Origin: Gyrodactylus bullatarudis | Lineage: Eukaryota; Platyhelminthes; Monogenea; Gyrodactylidea; Gyrodactylidae | Assembly (NCBI GenBank): GCA_012064415.1 | Contig: SSNU01000030.1 | Location: 168,980 to 232,979, forward strand | DNA length: 64,000 bases | Direction: 5' to 3' | Program-made: the position numbers and the translations under genes | The notes under the pieces: generated by a model | Database searches by the model: none | The model's input: the letters and a program-made list of their open reading frames with translations, nothing else | What the model was told of the DNA's origin: nothing | Part shown: one piece after another, positions 50,802 through 61,697 of the stretch | How the letters are laid out: each line of letters starts with the position of its first letter | Numbering within the stretch: position 1 is the stretch's first letter

Positions 50802-53800
50802 TCATTGTCCAATAGACATTGGTACTTCTAGAAAGGAATTTTGTTCAAATGGAATTGTACTAGGAGGTGATGTATTTGTTTCTTGTTTACTAGTTTGATT
50901 CTCCGATATGTCACTAAAAAAGTTATTTTCAATCCAATGGTTTGCATCCACGAAACCTTGGTCATCATTTGGAGTCAATGGTTTATGTCTTTTGTTATAT
51001 TTTCTGCATTTCATCATAACATATGTATTACTACGATTCTCTGGCGTTAAATCTTTCAATGTTGGCTTACTGAATGAAGTTGGTAGATAAAAGGTTCCAT
51101 CCTCTTTCCCATTTACTGGTATTCTATTACTTTCTTCAGATGGAAAGGCAAGTGCGAATAGTAATTCTGGTTCACAAACAAATTTATAGACATATCTTTC
51201 TCCAGAAACTTTTTGCATTATACCCTTTTCATAATAATATCTAAGAGAACGACTTAGTTTGTCATAATTCATTGCTGGTCGGTTTTTTTGAATTCCCCAG
51301 AGTCTGGCAACCTCTTCTGGCTCATTCAATTTAAATTCTAATGTTCTACCCGTCCAGGTTATTAAATTTTGACTATTAGGGTCATCCAAAAGGGCTATAA
51401 GGAATTGCCACAACTGCAATGATCCTCGATGATAAAGACTATTCATAGTGCTCGTATGATTTTGGCTATTATAGTCATTTGAATTCACTAAGTCTGAGCT
51501 GTCTTTCTTCTGTTCTGTTTGTCCAACGTCATTTGGATTATTTTGGCCATGTTGATATTCAAATGGAATCATATTGAAGTTTTCGTCTATCTCGTCACAT
51601 GTTTCAATTTCTAATTAAAAGAAGTTCTTTTTCAATACTTGGCGCAAACAATACTCACAATCAAAATTCTTACCGTTTTTTATTTCTGCATCTTGTTCAT
51701 ATCCCTCAAGATTTTGAGTTTCGTGTTCTGTAGTGGGAAAGTTTTCACTCCAAAAATAATTTTGAACATTGTCAATTGAATGAGATGAATTTTCAAATGA
51801 TTGAGCTTCTTGGTTATTTGATAAAATTAATCTAGAAAAATTATCATCATCATATTTTCAAGTTAGGATTTATAACTATCACAACTATTTTTCTACTGAA
51901 AAAATTGAGGATAATGAAATAAAAATCGCTGACTTCCGGACTTGAGAGAGAACTATAACTTATCTTTTTGCTTTTATTCTCGGTCTCTCTCCCTCTCTTT
52001 AATTATTGTTTCTTTTTCTACAGCTAGTAAAAAATATGAGATGCTTAGAATAATAATATGATTATCAATATTATACATACAGTTTGGTTTTGTTTTAGTA
52101 TCTGAATAAATTTATTAATTGAAAAGCCTAAATATCAATAACCAATATTTGCGTAATGCGCATAGTATAAAAATGACTCATCAGATCTTACAATTGAAAC
52201 GAAATTCTATTTTACCCAACATTGTTCCATGCCTTAATGAAATATTCTTGTGTCAACCGAGAAAAATTCATTTTTGAAAATTAAACGAAAATTTTTCATT
52301 TTCTGATACAGTAATTGAAATTTTCTTAAGATATGAAATAAGACTTAATTTTTTTTGAAATGTTGAGGAAACTATTCAAAGATCTCAATCTTGTCATTTC
52401 TCGAAGTATAATTTATTTTAAAATCTAGGCCCAAGTTCGAAAATTGTAAATTTCAATCAAAATTTCGCAAATTGGTGCAGAATTAAAAAAAAATTGGCTG
52501 AGAAAATTTTGACTTTGTCAAATAATTATTAACTGACAAGTCTCGGAAAAAATTAATGTTTTAATGAAAAATGTTCATATAGCTCAGAATCCAATACAGA
52601 AAAATTTATTCTCAAATGGAGATTGAGTTAGTTAATTTAGAGTTCAATTGACCCTTCTTATCTTTCTTTGAATTCACGTGGAATCTCGTTGGTATTTTTT
52701 TGGTAGATGAATATGAAAACTCACCATTGAGATTCATGACTGAAAGATATGAGGGGGTAACTATTCTTTAAATAAGCCATTGAGTCTACAATAGCGTTAA
52801 ATTTTATTTCGACGTGTACCTTGTATATCAAAAAGTTCTTTTTATTATAATCATTCTTGAATTCTAAAGCTACAATGTTGATATGAAGTTGGGAATAGAT
52901 TATTTTCCAAAATCTTATCAAAAACTTGAATATGAGGAAGATTTTCTAAGGTCCAGATTATAAGATAACATTTTAACCGTTTAAAAAAATTAAAATATAA
53001 GAACCATATTAAATTTGAAAAATTCCATATTTTTCTTGAAATTTTCTATGTAAACCTCATAATCCGTATCTCATTATTTTCAAGTTCTTAATGAAAACAT
53101 TGAGCTTTTGGAAAAAACATCTGTTCCCAACTTCATATCAATTAGCTTTAGAATACAAGGCAGGAAAAATCTTTGGTTATAAATGCTTTATTAAAAAAAG
53201 TTTATGATTCCTTTATACTTGTATTATAATAATTATTACGCATGGTGAATATAATAAATGTTTTAATCTAGAAAAAATTTTACTATAAATTAGGTAGAAT
53301 TTTTTTCGAATAGCGTAGCGACTCAACCAAGTTGATTATTTAGTTCTAAAGATGTTAAAAGTAAAGTACCATGGATTTAAATAATTTCCAATGAAATAAT
53401 GAAAATATTGTTACTTGAATTGTTTATGAATTATCTTTTAAACTAACTACATTGCATTACAAAACTTACTCTTCTGTTGTATTGCTTAATTGTTTCTCAT
53501 GATAGTTCTCATTTCTCATATAGAGTAAGGTGTTATTGTTATTGTTGTTACTCGGACATTCGCATAGTTCTGAGTAAAAATTTTCTGAACACTGAAGGGA
53601 ATGACTATTCTTGTCTTCACTTGGATTAGTGGGAGTTGAATAGTAATATAATTCAGTATTATTATTATTAGTATTAGTAGTAGTAGTACTGTTGTTATTG
53701 TTACCAGAGGAATCTGTTGATGTATTCAAATCATAGAACATGGGACGAAATTCTTCCTCATTAAAATCACTGCCACCCATACATTGAATATCATTACATG

Positions 53801-53996
53801 GTATTGTATAAGTGTAACATTCTTGATAGTTGTTGCATTGTCTCAAATCAAATTCCTCATTATTATTCCTTGTTGTTGTTGTAATTCCTGTAGAGGCATC
53901 TATGAGATAGGTTTGATCCACAATATTAGGCCAATTGAGAATGGCATTATGTTGGTTTTCTAGTCTAAATGTGGTCTCATCAGAGAAGACATTCAT
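50802..53996 (-). CDS. ETV4-like: ETS-domain transcription factor, PEA3/ETV1-4-5 type
   Basis: Exons 53470-53996, 51674-51831 and 50802-51610 give 497 residues. The ETS DNA-binding domain spans about 291-384 ([16 protein letters not shown], then [49 protein letters not shown]). These blocks, including the YEKGIMQKV and CEPELLF endings, are those of the PEA3 subfamily (ETV1/ETV4/ETV5, fly Ets96B). The two recognition arginines sit in [11 protein letters not shown]. The N-terminal 290 residues are acidic and very rich in Asn, Ser and Thr, encoded by simple triplet runs, and could be an activation region; I cannot see the classical PEA3 acidic box. PEA3 factors act downstream of RTK/MAPK signals in the nucleus. 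Intron 2 (1.6 kb) holds a MITE. Confidence 0.94.
51832..53469. other. ETS gene intron carrying MITE copy C
   Basis: AT-rich intron of 1.64 kb between the first and second coding exons. Apart from the MITE, nothing is recognised. Confidence 0.75.
52864..53152. mobile_element. MITE copy C (short member of the family)
   Basis: The ends pair over about 30 bp: the left end has TTGATATGAAGTTGGGAA, and the right end is its complement within TTCCCAACTTCATATCAATT. It is about 290 bp, with no coding capacity. Shorter than copies A and B, it has a diverged terminal core (AAGTTG in place of AAGATG). It lies in the ETS intron. Confidence 0.75.
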
Positions 53997-56220
53997 TCTT
54001 ATGTTATTTGATATACCGGAAGAATTTCTTTTACTTCCTCTTTGTCTGTGATAATATAGAATGGGAAAATAATATTGATGGATTTAACCGGGAAATTTTC
54101 TCGCATTCAACCAAAGGAATATCTTTATTGCAAGATTTTGCCAAATTCACCTGCGTAATTCTCTTGCCTATCCTCCTCAAACTTGATAATAAACGACTGT
54201 ACTCCTTCTTTTATTATAAAAAATTCGGTTTTTGCAGACTCGATTCTTGTTATTATTATAGTTAGGCAAAAAGGGGAATAACACAGTCTCCTCCACTCAC
54301 TTTTCTCCCCAAAATCTTCAGCATTAGTAATAATCCAGTTATAGTTTGCATATACGGAACAGTATATGGAATAGCTCTCTATCCAATTTAGCATATACAC
54401 ATTGACTAAATTGAGAATAGGAAATATTTATTTTATGCAGAGAGGAGGAGGAGGAGTATATCTCATAGTTTAGGGGTAGAAGGGAACATTTTTAAGGGAT
54501 ATCTTATTTGAATCCCATTGGCTTAAATAATATGGAAAATCAGTATTATCACAAGACAAAAATGTAGTAATTAAAAATGAAATTATTGCCGATTATATAT
54601 ATTTTTGACCTTTTACTTTTTTACTTCTACAAAAAATCTCCCATACTAATCCAATTCTACAGCAAAAGTTTGTATTTGGCTGTGATTAATAATACAATGG
54701 AATAAATAACACAGTGCATTGTTATAATAATACACATTATCAATACTGTTTTGTATATTTAATATATATTTTTGTGTGTATCTCAATAAAATTCAGTTTG
54801 TTTATCCAATATGGAATATATTTTCAAGGAGAGGGAGAGAGCATGCAACGCAATAATAATTTCCATCTTTCATCTTGTTCTCTCTATATGTGTGTAAAGT
54901 TTGAAAAAACTGTAATCAAATCATAAAGTCAGGATTTAATTCAATTATAATATTCATAAATCTAATAAGTCAAATCAACATTCACTATGAGATTTAATAA
55001 GCTGGCACTGGAAAGTCCGAAACTGCGTGCTAAAAAAAGAATAATAGAAAAAGACACACATCTGTCCCTTTCTTTACTGTGTAGAGAAAGAAAAGTAGCC
55101 AAAATGTTCTTGTTTCAAGCAATTTTCCTCATTTAATGACCATTTGAAAGAAACAACAAAAAGAAGAAACCAATTAATTCTACGCATACATTTCAAGTCT
55201 ATACTACCTTTTACATCTTTCCACAATGGAAAGGATAGACCATTGGCTACCATAAACTACAAATAAAGACCTTTCAAACATATTATTCCCAAGAATTTTA
55301 GCAGGAAAATCACATGAAAAATGACAACAACGTGCTCAATTTCTAGACAAGTAACACAAAGTCATATTTTATTATTCTTTTCTATGTAAATAAGATATTA
55401 TTTTTGTATTGTTATTGAAAAGATTGAAAGAAAAAGAAGAGAGTCGTAAAAAAGTATGGTACAAGTGTAGCAGTGTACTGATAGTCTCTAGAATTTGAAT
55501 CTACATTGTACAAGTGTATTATGAAATTACTTGTAAGTTTCTTGACATAAAAAAACATTTTGCCTCCGCCATCTAGAGTTATTTGAAAAGCTTGGCAACA
55601 TGATTGAATAAATAATCGAGCATATTGATCAAATACAACACAATACAATGCAATTTTCGAATTTAATCATAATTATAATTTCCTGCTAGTCTAAAATATT
55701 TTACCAAGCTGCTACACATTAACCTTCTTTTACCCAGACGATTATCTTCTAATAGAGGTAGTTATTTTTTAAAAATCATTAATACAGTACTGAATTTGAT
55801 TTAAAATAAAGTTCTGGAAATAAATCACCATTATAAATATAAATAGAAAAATATGTAAATTAATACTCAAATTAAATAGTCCATTAGAAGAAAGATGAAA
55901 AAATAGAGTTGATTCATTTATGTTCAGTTCCTAATCTGAACATTAACCATTAGTTGCGCATTTCCAATGGTTATTAACTATAGCTGATAAAGACTCGATC
56001 AATCTTTTTTCCAAATATGAATCAATTACAATCGAGGTACTCAAAAATCTCTGTATAGGTTCCACACTTTAAAGTTGGGTTTTGTCTTATGTCAAACACC
56101 ACCAATGGTCATCCTTGAACGACGCAGAATATTAATTTGAAATTTTGTAATTTACTTATAAGTAGTTTTGCAAATAAAATAGTTAGTATATTAATTTGAG
56201 TTTCTATAAGGAATATTAAT
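53997..56220. other. Intergenic stretch upstream of the ETS gene
   Basis: AT-rich with only short random frames. The first few hundred bases would hold the ETS promoter and 5' untranslated exons, but I see no clear core element. Confidence 0.5.
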
Positions 56221-56224
56221 AATA

Positions 56225-56230
56225 TTTATT
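56225..56230 (-). terminator. Polyadenylation signal AATAAA of the DPY30-motif gene
   Basis: AATAAA on the minus strand about 67 nt after the stop codon; a second copy lies nearby. Confidence 0.5.
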
Positions 56231-56296
56231 TATTTGCAATATTTTATTTTTAAATTAAAAGCGCATATAATCCATTTAATTGCAGCAGCACAAAGT

Positions 56297-56940
56297 TTAC
56301 ATTTTAGATGAATAATCTTCTTGATCTTCTTGATTCTCAATACCATGATTATTTTCGTTAACTGATATAGAGGATTCCAAGCCAAAATTGTATTCCATTT
56401 CTTGAACAGAATCTTCATCATTCTCAGAATCAGAAATTTTTTCTGACTTTTTTTCCTCGTCATTCATTTGAAAATCCTCTCCGGCTTTTTCAGGATTCTC
56501 CCACTTAGAATCTGTATCTTTCTCTTCAGTTTGATCAATTTCAGTCGGCATATTTTCAGTATTTTTCATTTCAGAAGAAGATACATCCGGACTTTTTTCG
56601 TTTTCCTCATTATAGAAGAGTTCCTTTCTAAAACAAGGATCTTTCATCCCATTTGATGAGTCGAGATTATTTTGATTCAAAACAGTAATTTCTTCAACAG
56701 AAATATCTTTTTTATCTGATGAATCTGAGGAATAAGCAATTTCGCATCCTTCAATCGATTCTTAATCAGATAAATAAAATATAACAAACCTTTTGACAAT
56801 TTAGGAATAGATTTGAAGTTTTTCAAAAAATTTGACAAATACATAACTGGATCTTGGGGATTTTTTATACATATTTCGACCAATCCTTTAGTAAGTGGCT
56901 CAGCTAACGTTTTCCTAAGGAATTCGATGTCTGATGACAT
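56297..56940 (-). CDS. DPY30-motif protein with acidic C-terminus
   Basis: Two exons, 56790-56940 and 56297-56760, are separated by a 29-nt intron and give 204 residues. The first 42 residues contain a Dpy-30 dimerisation motif: FLRKTLAEPLTKGLVEICIK followed by NPQDPVMYLSNFLKNF, matching the consensus of two helices joined by RPxDPIxYLA. The rest is a long, strongly acidic Glu/Asp/Ser-rich tail. In the family this motif docks proteins to amphipathic helices in axonemal radial spokes or in COMPASS histone methylase; DYDC1/2-like ciliary proteins begin the same way. I chose the ATG at 56940 for its position relative to the motif and its better context; an in-frame ATG at 57003 would add 21 residues and leave only 51 bp to the divergent SVOP-like start. 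Confidence 0.72.
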
Positions 56941-57054
56941 TTTCAAAAAATCACCATTTGTTACCTCAAGAACCAATTTCGAAAATAAATTTGTTTCTAT
57001 CATTCAAATTAATGATTTTTCAATTGAATACAACTTGAAAAAGTTTTTATTGAT

Positions 57055-60000
57055 ATGATTTCTGAGGTTGATTCTTACCATCCTCAAGGAATTGTTGAAA
57101 GTAAAAACAGAGTTGTTTTTAAAAAACAAGTTATCGAAGAATGCAAAGAGGAGTTCAATATAGAAGATGCTGTTGAGTACTCTGGATTTGGTCGCTATCA
57201 GATTCGTCTCATATGCATTTGTGGTATACTTGGAGTAATTTTTTCATAAGATTTATTCATATTTAGGCTTGTGATGCGATGGAAATGATGCTACTATCAG
57301 TGCTTGGTCCCGCTTTGAGATGCTCTTGGCAATTGTCTTCATCTCAAATTGCAATGATAACCACAGCTGTCTTTGTTGGATTTTTAATCGGTGGACCATT
57401 GTGGGGCCGAATAGCTGATAAATATGGACGATTACCAGTAAATCATATATAAATGATTCTTTCAGTCTTTTGGATTGGTTTTGTCTATAATCGCTTATTT
57501 TGGATTATTGACATCAATTGCACCAACTTACAACTGGCTTATTTTTCTCAGATCTGTCATTGGATTTGCAATAAGCGGAGGATCTATTAGTTCAGCATTG
57601 ATGTCTGAATTTCTGCCCAAAAAGTACCGCGCAAGAATACTCATGGGATTTCAAATTTTTTGGGCAATTGGTTCCACTTTTGAAATCGTTCTTGCTTTTA
57701 TAGTACTTCCAAGGTTCACTTGGCGATTATTTATACTATTTTCTGCAATACCAATTTTGCTCGGATTGATTCTCTTAAAAGTAAAATAAATTTTATTATA
57801 CAATGAAGTTCCTGCCAGAATCTCCTCGATATTTAGCTGCACATGGACGTTTTGATGAAGCAGAATCAATAATTCGAAACTTACATTCATCAAATGGAAA
57901 ACCTATTATGCCTGGTAAACTATGTCATTCAGTTCCTGTTAGTTTTTACTTTACTTTAGAAAAAAATTGTTTGTAATGAGATAGGTTTTTGTGTCTTCTA
58001 TGATCTGAGCAAACGTTGAGAGCATTTTAATGAATAAGAAAGATGCCGAATATTTGAGGAATAGCGCTTTTATTTGAAGATTATGCCCGAAATAAAAGCG
58101 CTATTCCTCAAATATTCGGCATCTTTCTTATTCAGAAAAAAATTAAACTAATATTCATCGGATTCATTTCAATTATTAATTAGAAATTAGTAATCATTAA
58201 ACAATATTCTTAGATTAATCATCAAAAAGAAACGAAAATAATGAAAAGACGAAGGTTAATCCAGTCTGTTAGTTTTATTCAATTTCATTCATCTTTCGTT
58301 GTAGAATATTTTATAATCCATTCCCAGTTTGTTTTGGTTATGACTTGTTATGGTATTGAATTCAATTTAAACTTTCAATGTCTGATAATAAATCTTATCT
58401 TTTATTTTTCCTAAGGCCGTTAAAAAAGGAAGTATTCAAACTCTTTTTGCCAAGGAATATTTAGTTACGACTCTTCTACTCCCCTTTCTATGGTTTACAG
58501 CTACCTTTTCATATTATGGTGTTGTTCTTATAAGTGCTGAAGTATTTCGAGTAAAAAGTTCCAAACTAAACAGTAAGCTACCAATTTTAAATTATTTAAA
58601 CTTAATATTTTCTCCTTTTTTTAATCAAACTAATGTAACTAACAAAAATATTTTATAGATGATACACTTAGTGGTAGTGCGATTCAAAATAAAGTAGATT
58701 GCTGTCAAGAGATCACAACTGATGATTATGTGGCAATGATATTCTCTTCACTTGGTGAATTTGCGAGTAAGTCATTATTAAATAAATTTCCTTATGAATA
58801 ATTTAGCTGTAATACAACTAAAATAAATTAATCAATCATTAAACATAAAATAATCAATATTCCTAGTATACACTCAGGGCTATTGATTTTAATCTCTTGC
58901 CTTTTTCTTTGTACCTGTATTGTTTTATAATATAATCCGAAATATAATCTTTTATCAAAATATAAACCACTAATAAATTTCAAAACTATCAGCCATCCTG
59001 TATTATTTTAGAAAGCTTCTTTTTACCCTAAATTCCCAGAGAATTTTTTTTCATGACTCGCATTCAATCTTGAGTCTATCAAATGATTTATAAATACGCT
59101 GATTACGAATCTTCAAAGTATTTTCTTAGGCTTAGATGAACAACAATGATTTTCTAAAATGATGTGTGATAGAAATAAACCAGTGGGACTTTGAGGGTTT
59201 TTTTCAAGAAATGAATAACTTTGATCAGAAATATTCTGATCAGCTTTGAACTTTAAAATTGGTTTTTTCTATCGACAGCGTAAAACATGCAAAGTATATT
59301 TGATCCTTTAAACAAATTATAACTGTAATAAAAGTAACCATAGGCAAACCATTAGGTTTTTTTGATAGGTTTTTGAGATTTATTGAAACTATTTTAGAGC
59401 AAGCAGACTTTGCACTGGTACCTAATGAAAGTAAATCAATCCAAATAAAAAATTTTTATAACTCTTATTGTAGCCATAAATATTCAGTTTAAGAATTTAA
59501 ATATTACCTCTGGTTAATAACCAGATATTGTAAATCATACTTTCATTCCTTTTTTTAACAAACTTATTTTAGTGATTCCAATCAATATACTTCTTGTTGA
59601 TAATACTGGAAGGAAAATATCAAGTGGAATCAACCTTGTCATTGGTTCACTTCTCTTCGGTTTACTTGATTTTATAAATTCAAAAGTCGCTACAAATCTA
59701 ATTTTGTTCATGCTGAGAGCTGTCACCGCTGGATATTTTTCCATTTGTTATATTTATACGATTGAGGTATATCCAACAACCGTGAGGATGTTAGCTGTTG
59801 GTATTTTCAGTGGTATTTCCAGATTTGGAGCAATGGTTACTCCATATGTAGCTCAAGTGATGTATCCAGATTACTCGGAGGGTGGAGCTTTATCGATCTA
59901 TTCGAGTGTGTGTCTTGCTACTGGAGTTTTATTTATGCTTCTGCCAATTGAAACTAAAGGAAGGAATTTACCAGTGAGTGATTAAATACAAATTTACAAA

Positions 60001-60098
60001 TCCAAGATCATACATTTCAACAGAATATTAATGCATCTTTTGAAGTTGAGTCCTTGATAATTATAACTAATTATAATATTAAAATTGTTTGGGTATAA
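57055..60098 (+). CDS. SVOP-like: SVOP/SV2-like major facilitator transporter
   Basis: Exons 57055-57234, 57267-57437, 57466-57780, 57809-57937, 58416-58572, 58659-58766, 59573-59973 and probably 60024-60098 give about 511 residues. If the final GTGAGT donor is not used, the protein ends at TAA 59985 after 490. It is a 12-span MFS protein closest to synaptic vesicle 2-related proteins: VEYSGFGRYQIRL at the start, ACDAMEMMLLSVLGP, the loop LWGRIADKYGRLP, EFLPKKYRARILM, KFLPESPRYL, VDNTGRK, IYTIEVYPTTVRMLAVG and LPIETKGRNLP at the end. SVOP proteins sit in secretory or synaptic vesicle membranes; the substrate is unsettled. Four introns are 28-32 nt. Intron 4 carries a 45-bp perfect hairpin, and intron 6 (806 bp) has nothing else. 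It is divergent from the DPY30-motif gene. Confidence 0.9.
58031..58134. repeat. Perfect inverted repeat (45-bp arms, 14-nt loop)
   Basis: Arms 58031-58075 and 58090-58134 are exact complements around a 14-nt loop. It lies within intron 4 of the SVOP-like gene, so the pre-mRNA would fold into a long fully paired hairpin. It could be a tiny foldback transposon or a source of small RNA. Confidence 0.93.
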
Positions 60099-60358
60099 GA
60101 AAATCCTATAGAAATTTTATTATTTATTCAAAATCGAAAGTCCTATTTTGGAAACAGTTATGTTTCTAAATATATAATTATAATAGAATACACAGATGTG
60201 GACATTTTAAATAATTTTCTGCTAACAAATCTAAATAATTTTTTGGGTATTTGTATGACGAAATAAGTAAAATATTGTATTGATGAAAAAAAATTAATAT
60301 CGGGCAAATTTTTGTGGACAATATAGATATCGTTAAGAAAAAGCACCGCCTTTAGAAT

Positions 60359-60780
60359 TTACGACTCTTTAAATCTTTCTTTATAGACATCGATGATTAT
60401 TTTGCATCGCTTCTGTGGAAAGTTTGACCATAGTTTCCAGGTTATTTGCTCAGGTTCTTTTAGATTCCTGGGACTTTTTAAGAAAACTGGCTTTTTGAGA
60501 TCTTGCCAAAAAGCAGTCCTAGGACATCAATAAACTTCCACCGTTCTCAACAGTAACTAGCGAGTACTTTTTTCATGTGCAAAATCTTTTGGTCTAATCA
60601 GATTAGTCTGCAGCCACAAAAAGATAATTTGTCCATGATTATGTATTGCCTTAACATATTTCGAACGCATTGATTTTGCTTTTTCTTCAGGAAGTTTTTT
60701 GAAAGCTAATTAATCTTTTTCGTGCAAATTATATTGTTTTCGAGTATTTTGATCTCAAAGTCAAAAATACATGTAAATTA
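60359..60780 (-). pseudogene. Decayed Tc1/mariner-like transposase remnant
   Basis: On the minus strand, fragments in different frames resemble the end of Tc1-type transposases. VENGGSLLM followed by a stop and then CF recalls the family block with GGGS and WGCF. Nearer the end, KSPRNLKEPEQITWKLWSNF followed by PQKRCKIIIDVYKERFKES resembles the usual C-terminal stretch ending in a TAA at 60359-60361. Frameshifts and internal stops show it is dead. I do not see terminal inverted repeats. It lies between the SVOP-like gene and the U2 snRNA. Confidence 0.55.
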
Positions 60781-61188
60781 CATAGTAAAATTCAAACTTT
60801 GTTCTATATTTACCCTGATGAAAGAAAAGCAATCCTAAAAATAGATATGTCTTAATCTGAAATCGCCATTCCATATGTTTTTGAACGAAGTTTTCTTGAA
60901 ACATCAATAGTGCGAATTTACCAGAGAAAATTTCAACTAAGTCATCTGTATAGTCTCATTGAAAAAAGATTTTGTGTTAACCAGATCGGGAGATTTAATA
61001 AAGTTTTCTTTCAGCAAGGACTGGATAACGAGATAGTAGTATTTTCAAGAGAATCCGAGAATGTCTCGAATACAGTGGAAGAATAACGTGGGAAATGAAC
61101 ATGTGTACAGATTGATAAAAGTTTATTTATTAATATCATTTGAAATTTTTCTAAAATATATAAATTAATAAATATAAGAAAAGAATTC

Positions 61189-61343
61189 ATACCAGTGGCC
61201 GGGGTAGAGCAAGCTCTTAGCACCCGACCTGTGTAGAAAAATTCAGGTAATTTCGAGTGTCCCCATTTAGGGAACGTTGCAGAAATTACACTGCAAAGAA
61301 CAGATACTACACATGATCTTAGCTCAGAGAGCCGAGAAGCGAT
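61189..61343 (-). ncRNA. U2: U2 spliceosomal snRNA (short 3' end; possibly a truncated copy)
   Basis: The 5' end ATCGCTTCTCGG, then GCTAAGATCA and the branch-site recognition segment GTGTAGTATCTGTTCTT, are diagnostic of U2. Stem I is extended by compensating bases (GGCTC/GAGC). Stem IIa (TTGCAG/CTGCAA) and stem IIb (GTTCCC/GGGGAC) can form. A GAATTTTTC tract fits the Sm site, and a GCTTGC loop matches stem III. The similarity ends at CTGGTAT, inside what would be stem-loop IV, the U2A'/U2B'' site; no complete stem IV is visible. So it is either a naturally compact U2 or a 3'-truncated copy. The maintained pairing in stems I and II argues that it is or was functional. U2 pairs with the intron branch point. 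Confidence 0.9.
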
Positions 61344-61600
61344 ACTTGAAGAAGGTTGTAGCTTGGATTTGTTTGTAAGAAGATGATCGAGAGAAGCAAA
61401 CCGACTGGCAGCTAGCTAGTGGATGGGGAAGCAGGGGGCGGGCAGAGAGTGGAGCGTCGACCAACTTGAATTGAACTACTTTTTCTGTACAAATTGTTTT
61501 CAGTTTACGTTTTCGCGTATACCTCAAAAAATTCTCTCTTTATTATCAAACTCTCATTTTCTTGTTTCCGCTGCAATTTTTAAAAATATTTTCAAATTAT

Positions 61601-61613
61601 TTTATTATTTATT
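61601..61613 (-). terminator. Overlapping polyadenylation signals of CDK8
   Basis: Two AATAAA signals on the minus strand (61601-61606 and 61608-61613), 85-97 nt after the CDK8 stop. They support the stop at 61698 rather than a further exon. Confidence 0.55.
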
Positions 61614-61697
61614 CGCTTATATGATGCAAATTATATTTCATCATCGCACACATTTTTTTAATGCATTTTCTCCACAAAAAATTATTTATCTTGTTCC

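Noticed and set aside
57809..57914. Donor GTAAAC at 57915 in the SVOP-like gene
   Set aside because: Its phase runs into a stop in the next exon; the GTTAGT donor after 57937 keeps the frame and the SVOP-like PGKL segment.
60830..61085. Plus-strand fragment vaguely like a transposase helix-turn-helix
   Set aside because: Opposite orientation to the Tc1 remnant, interrupted by stops and without specific motifs; similarity not convincing.
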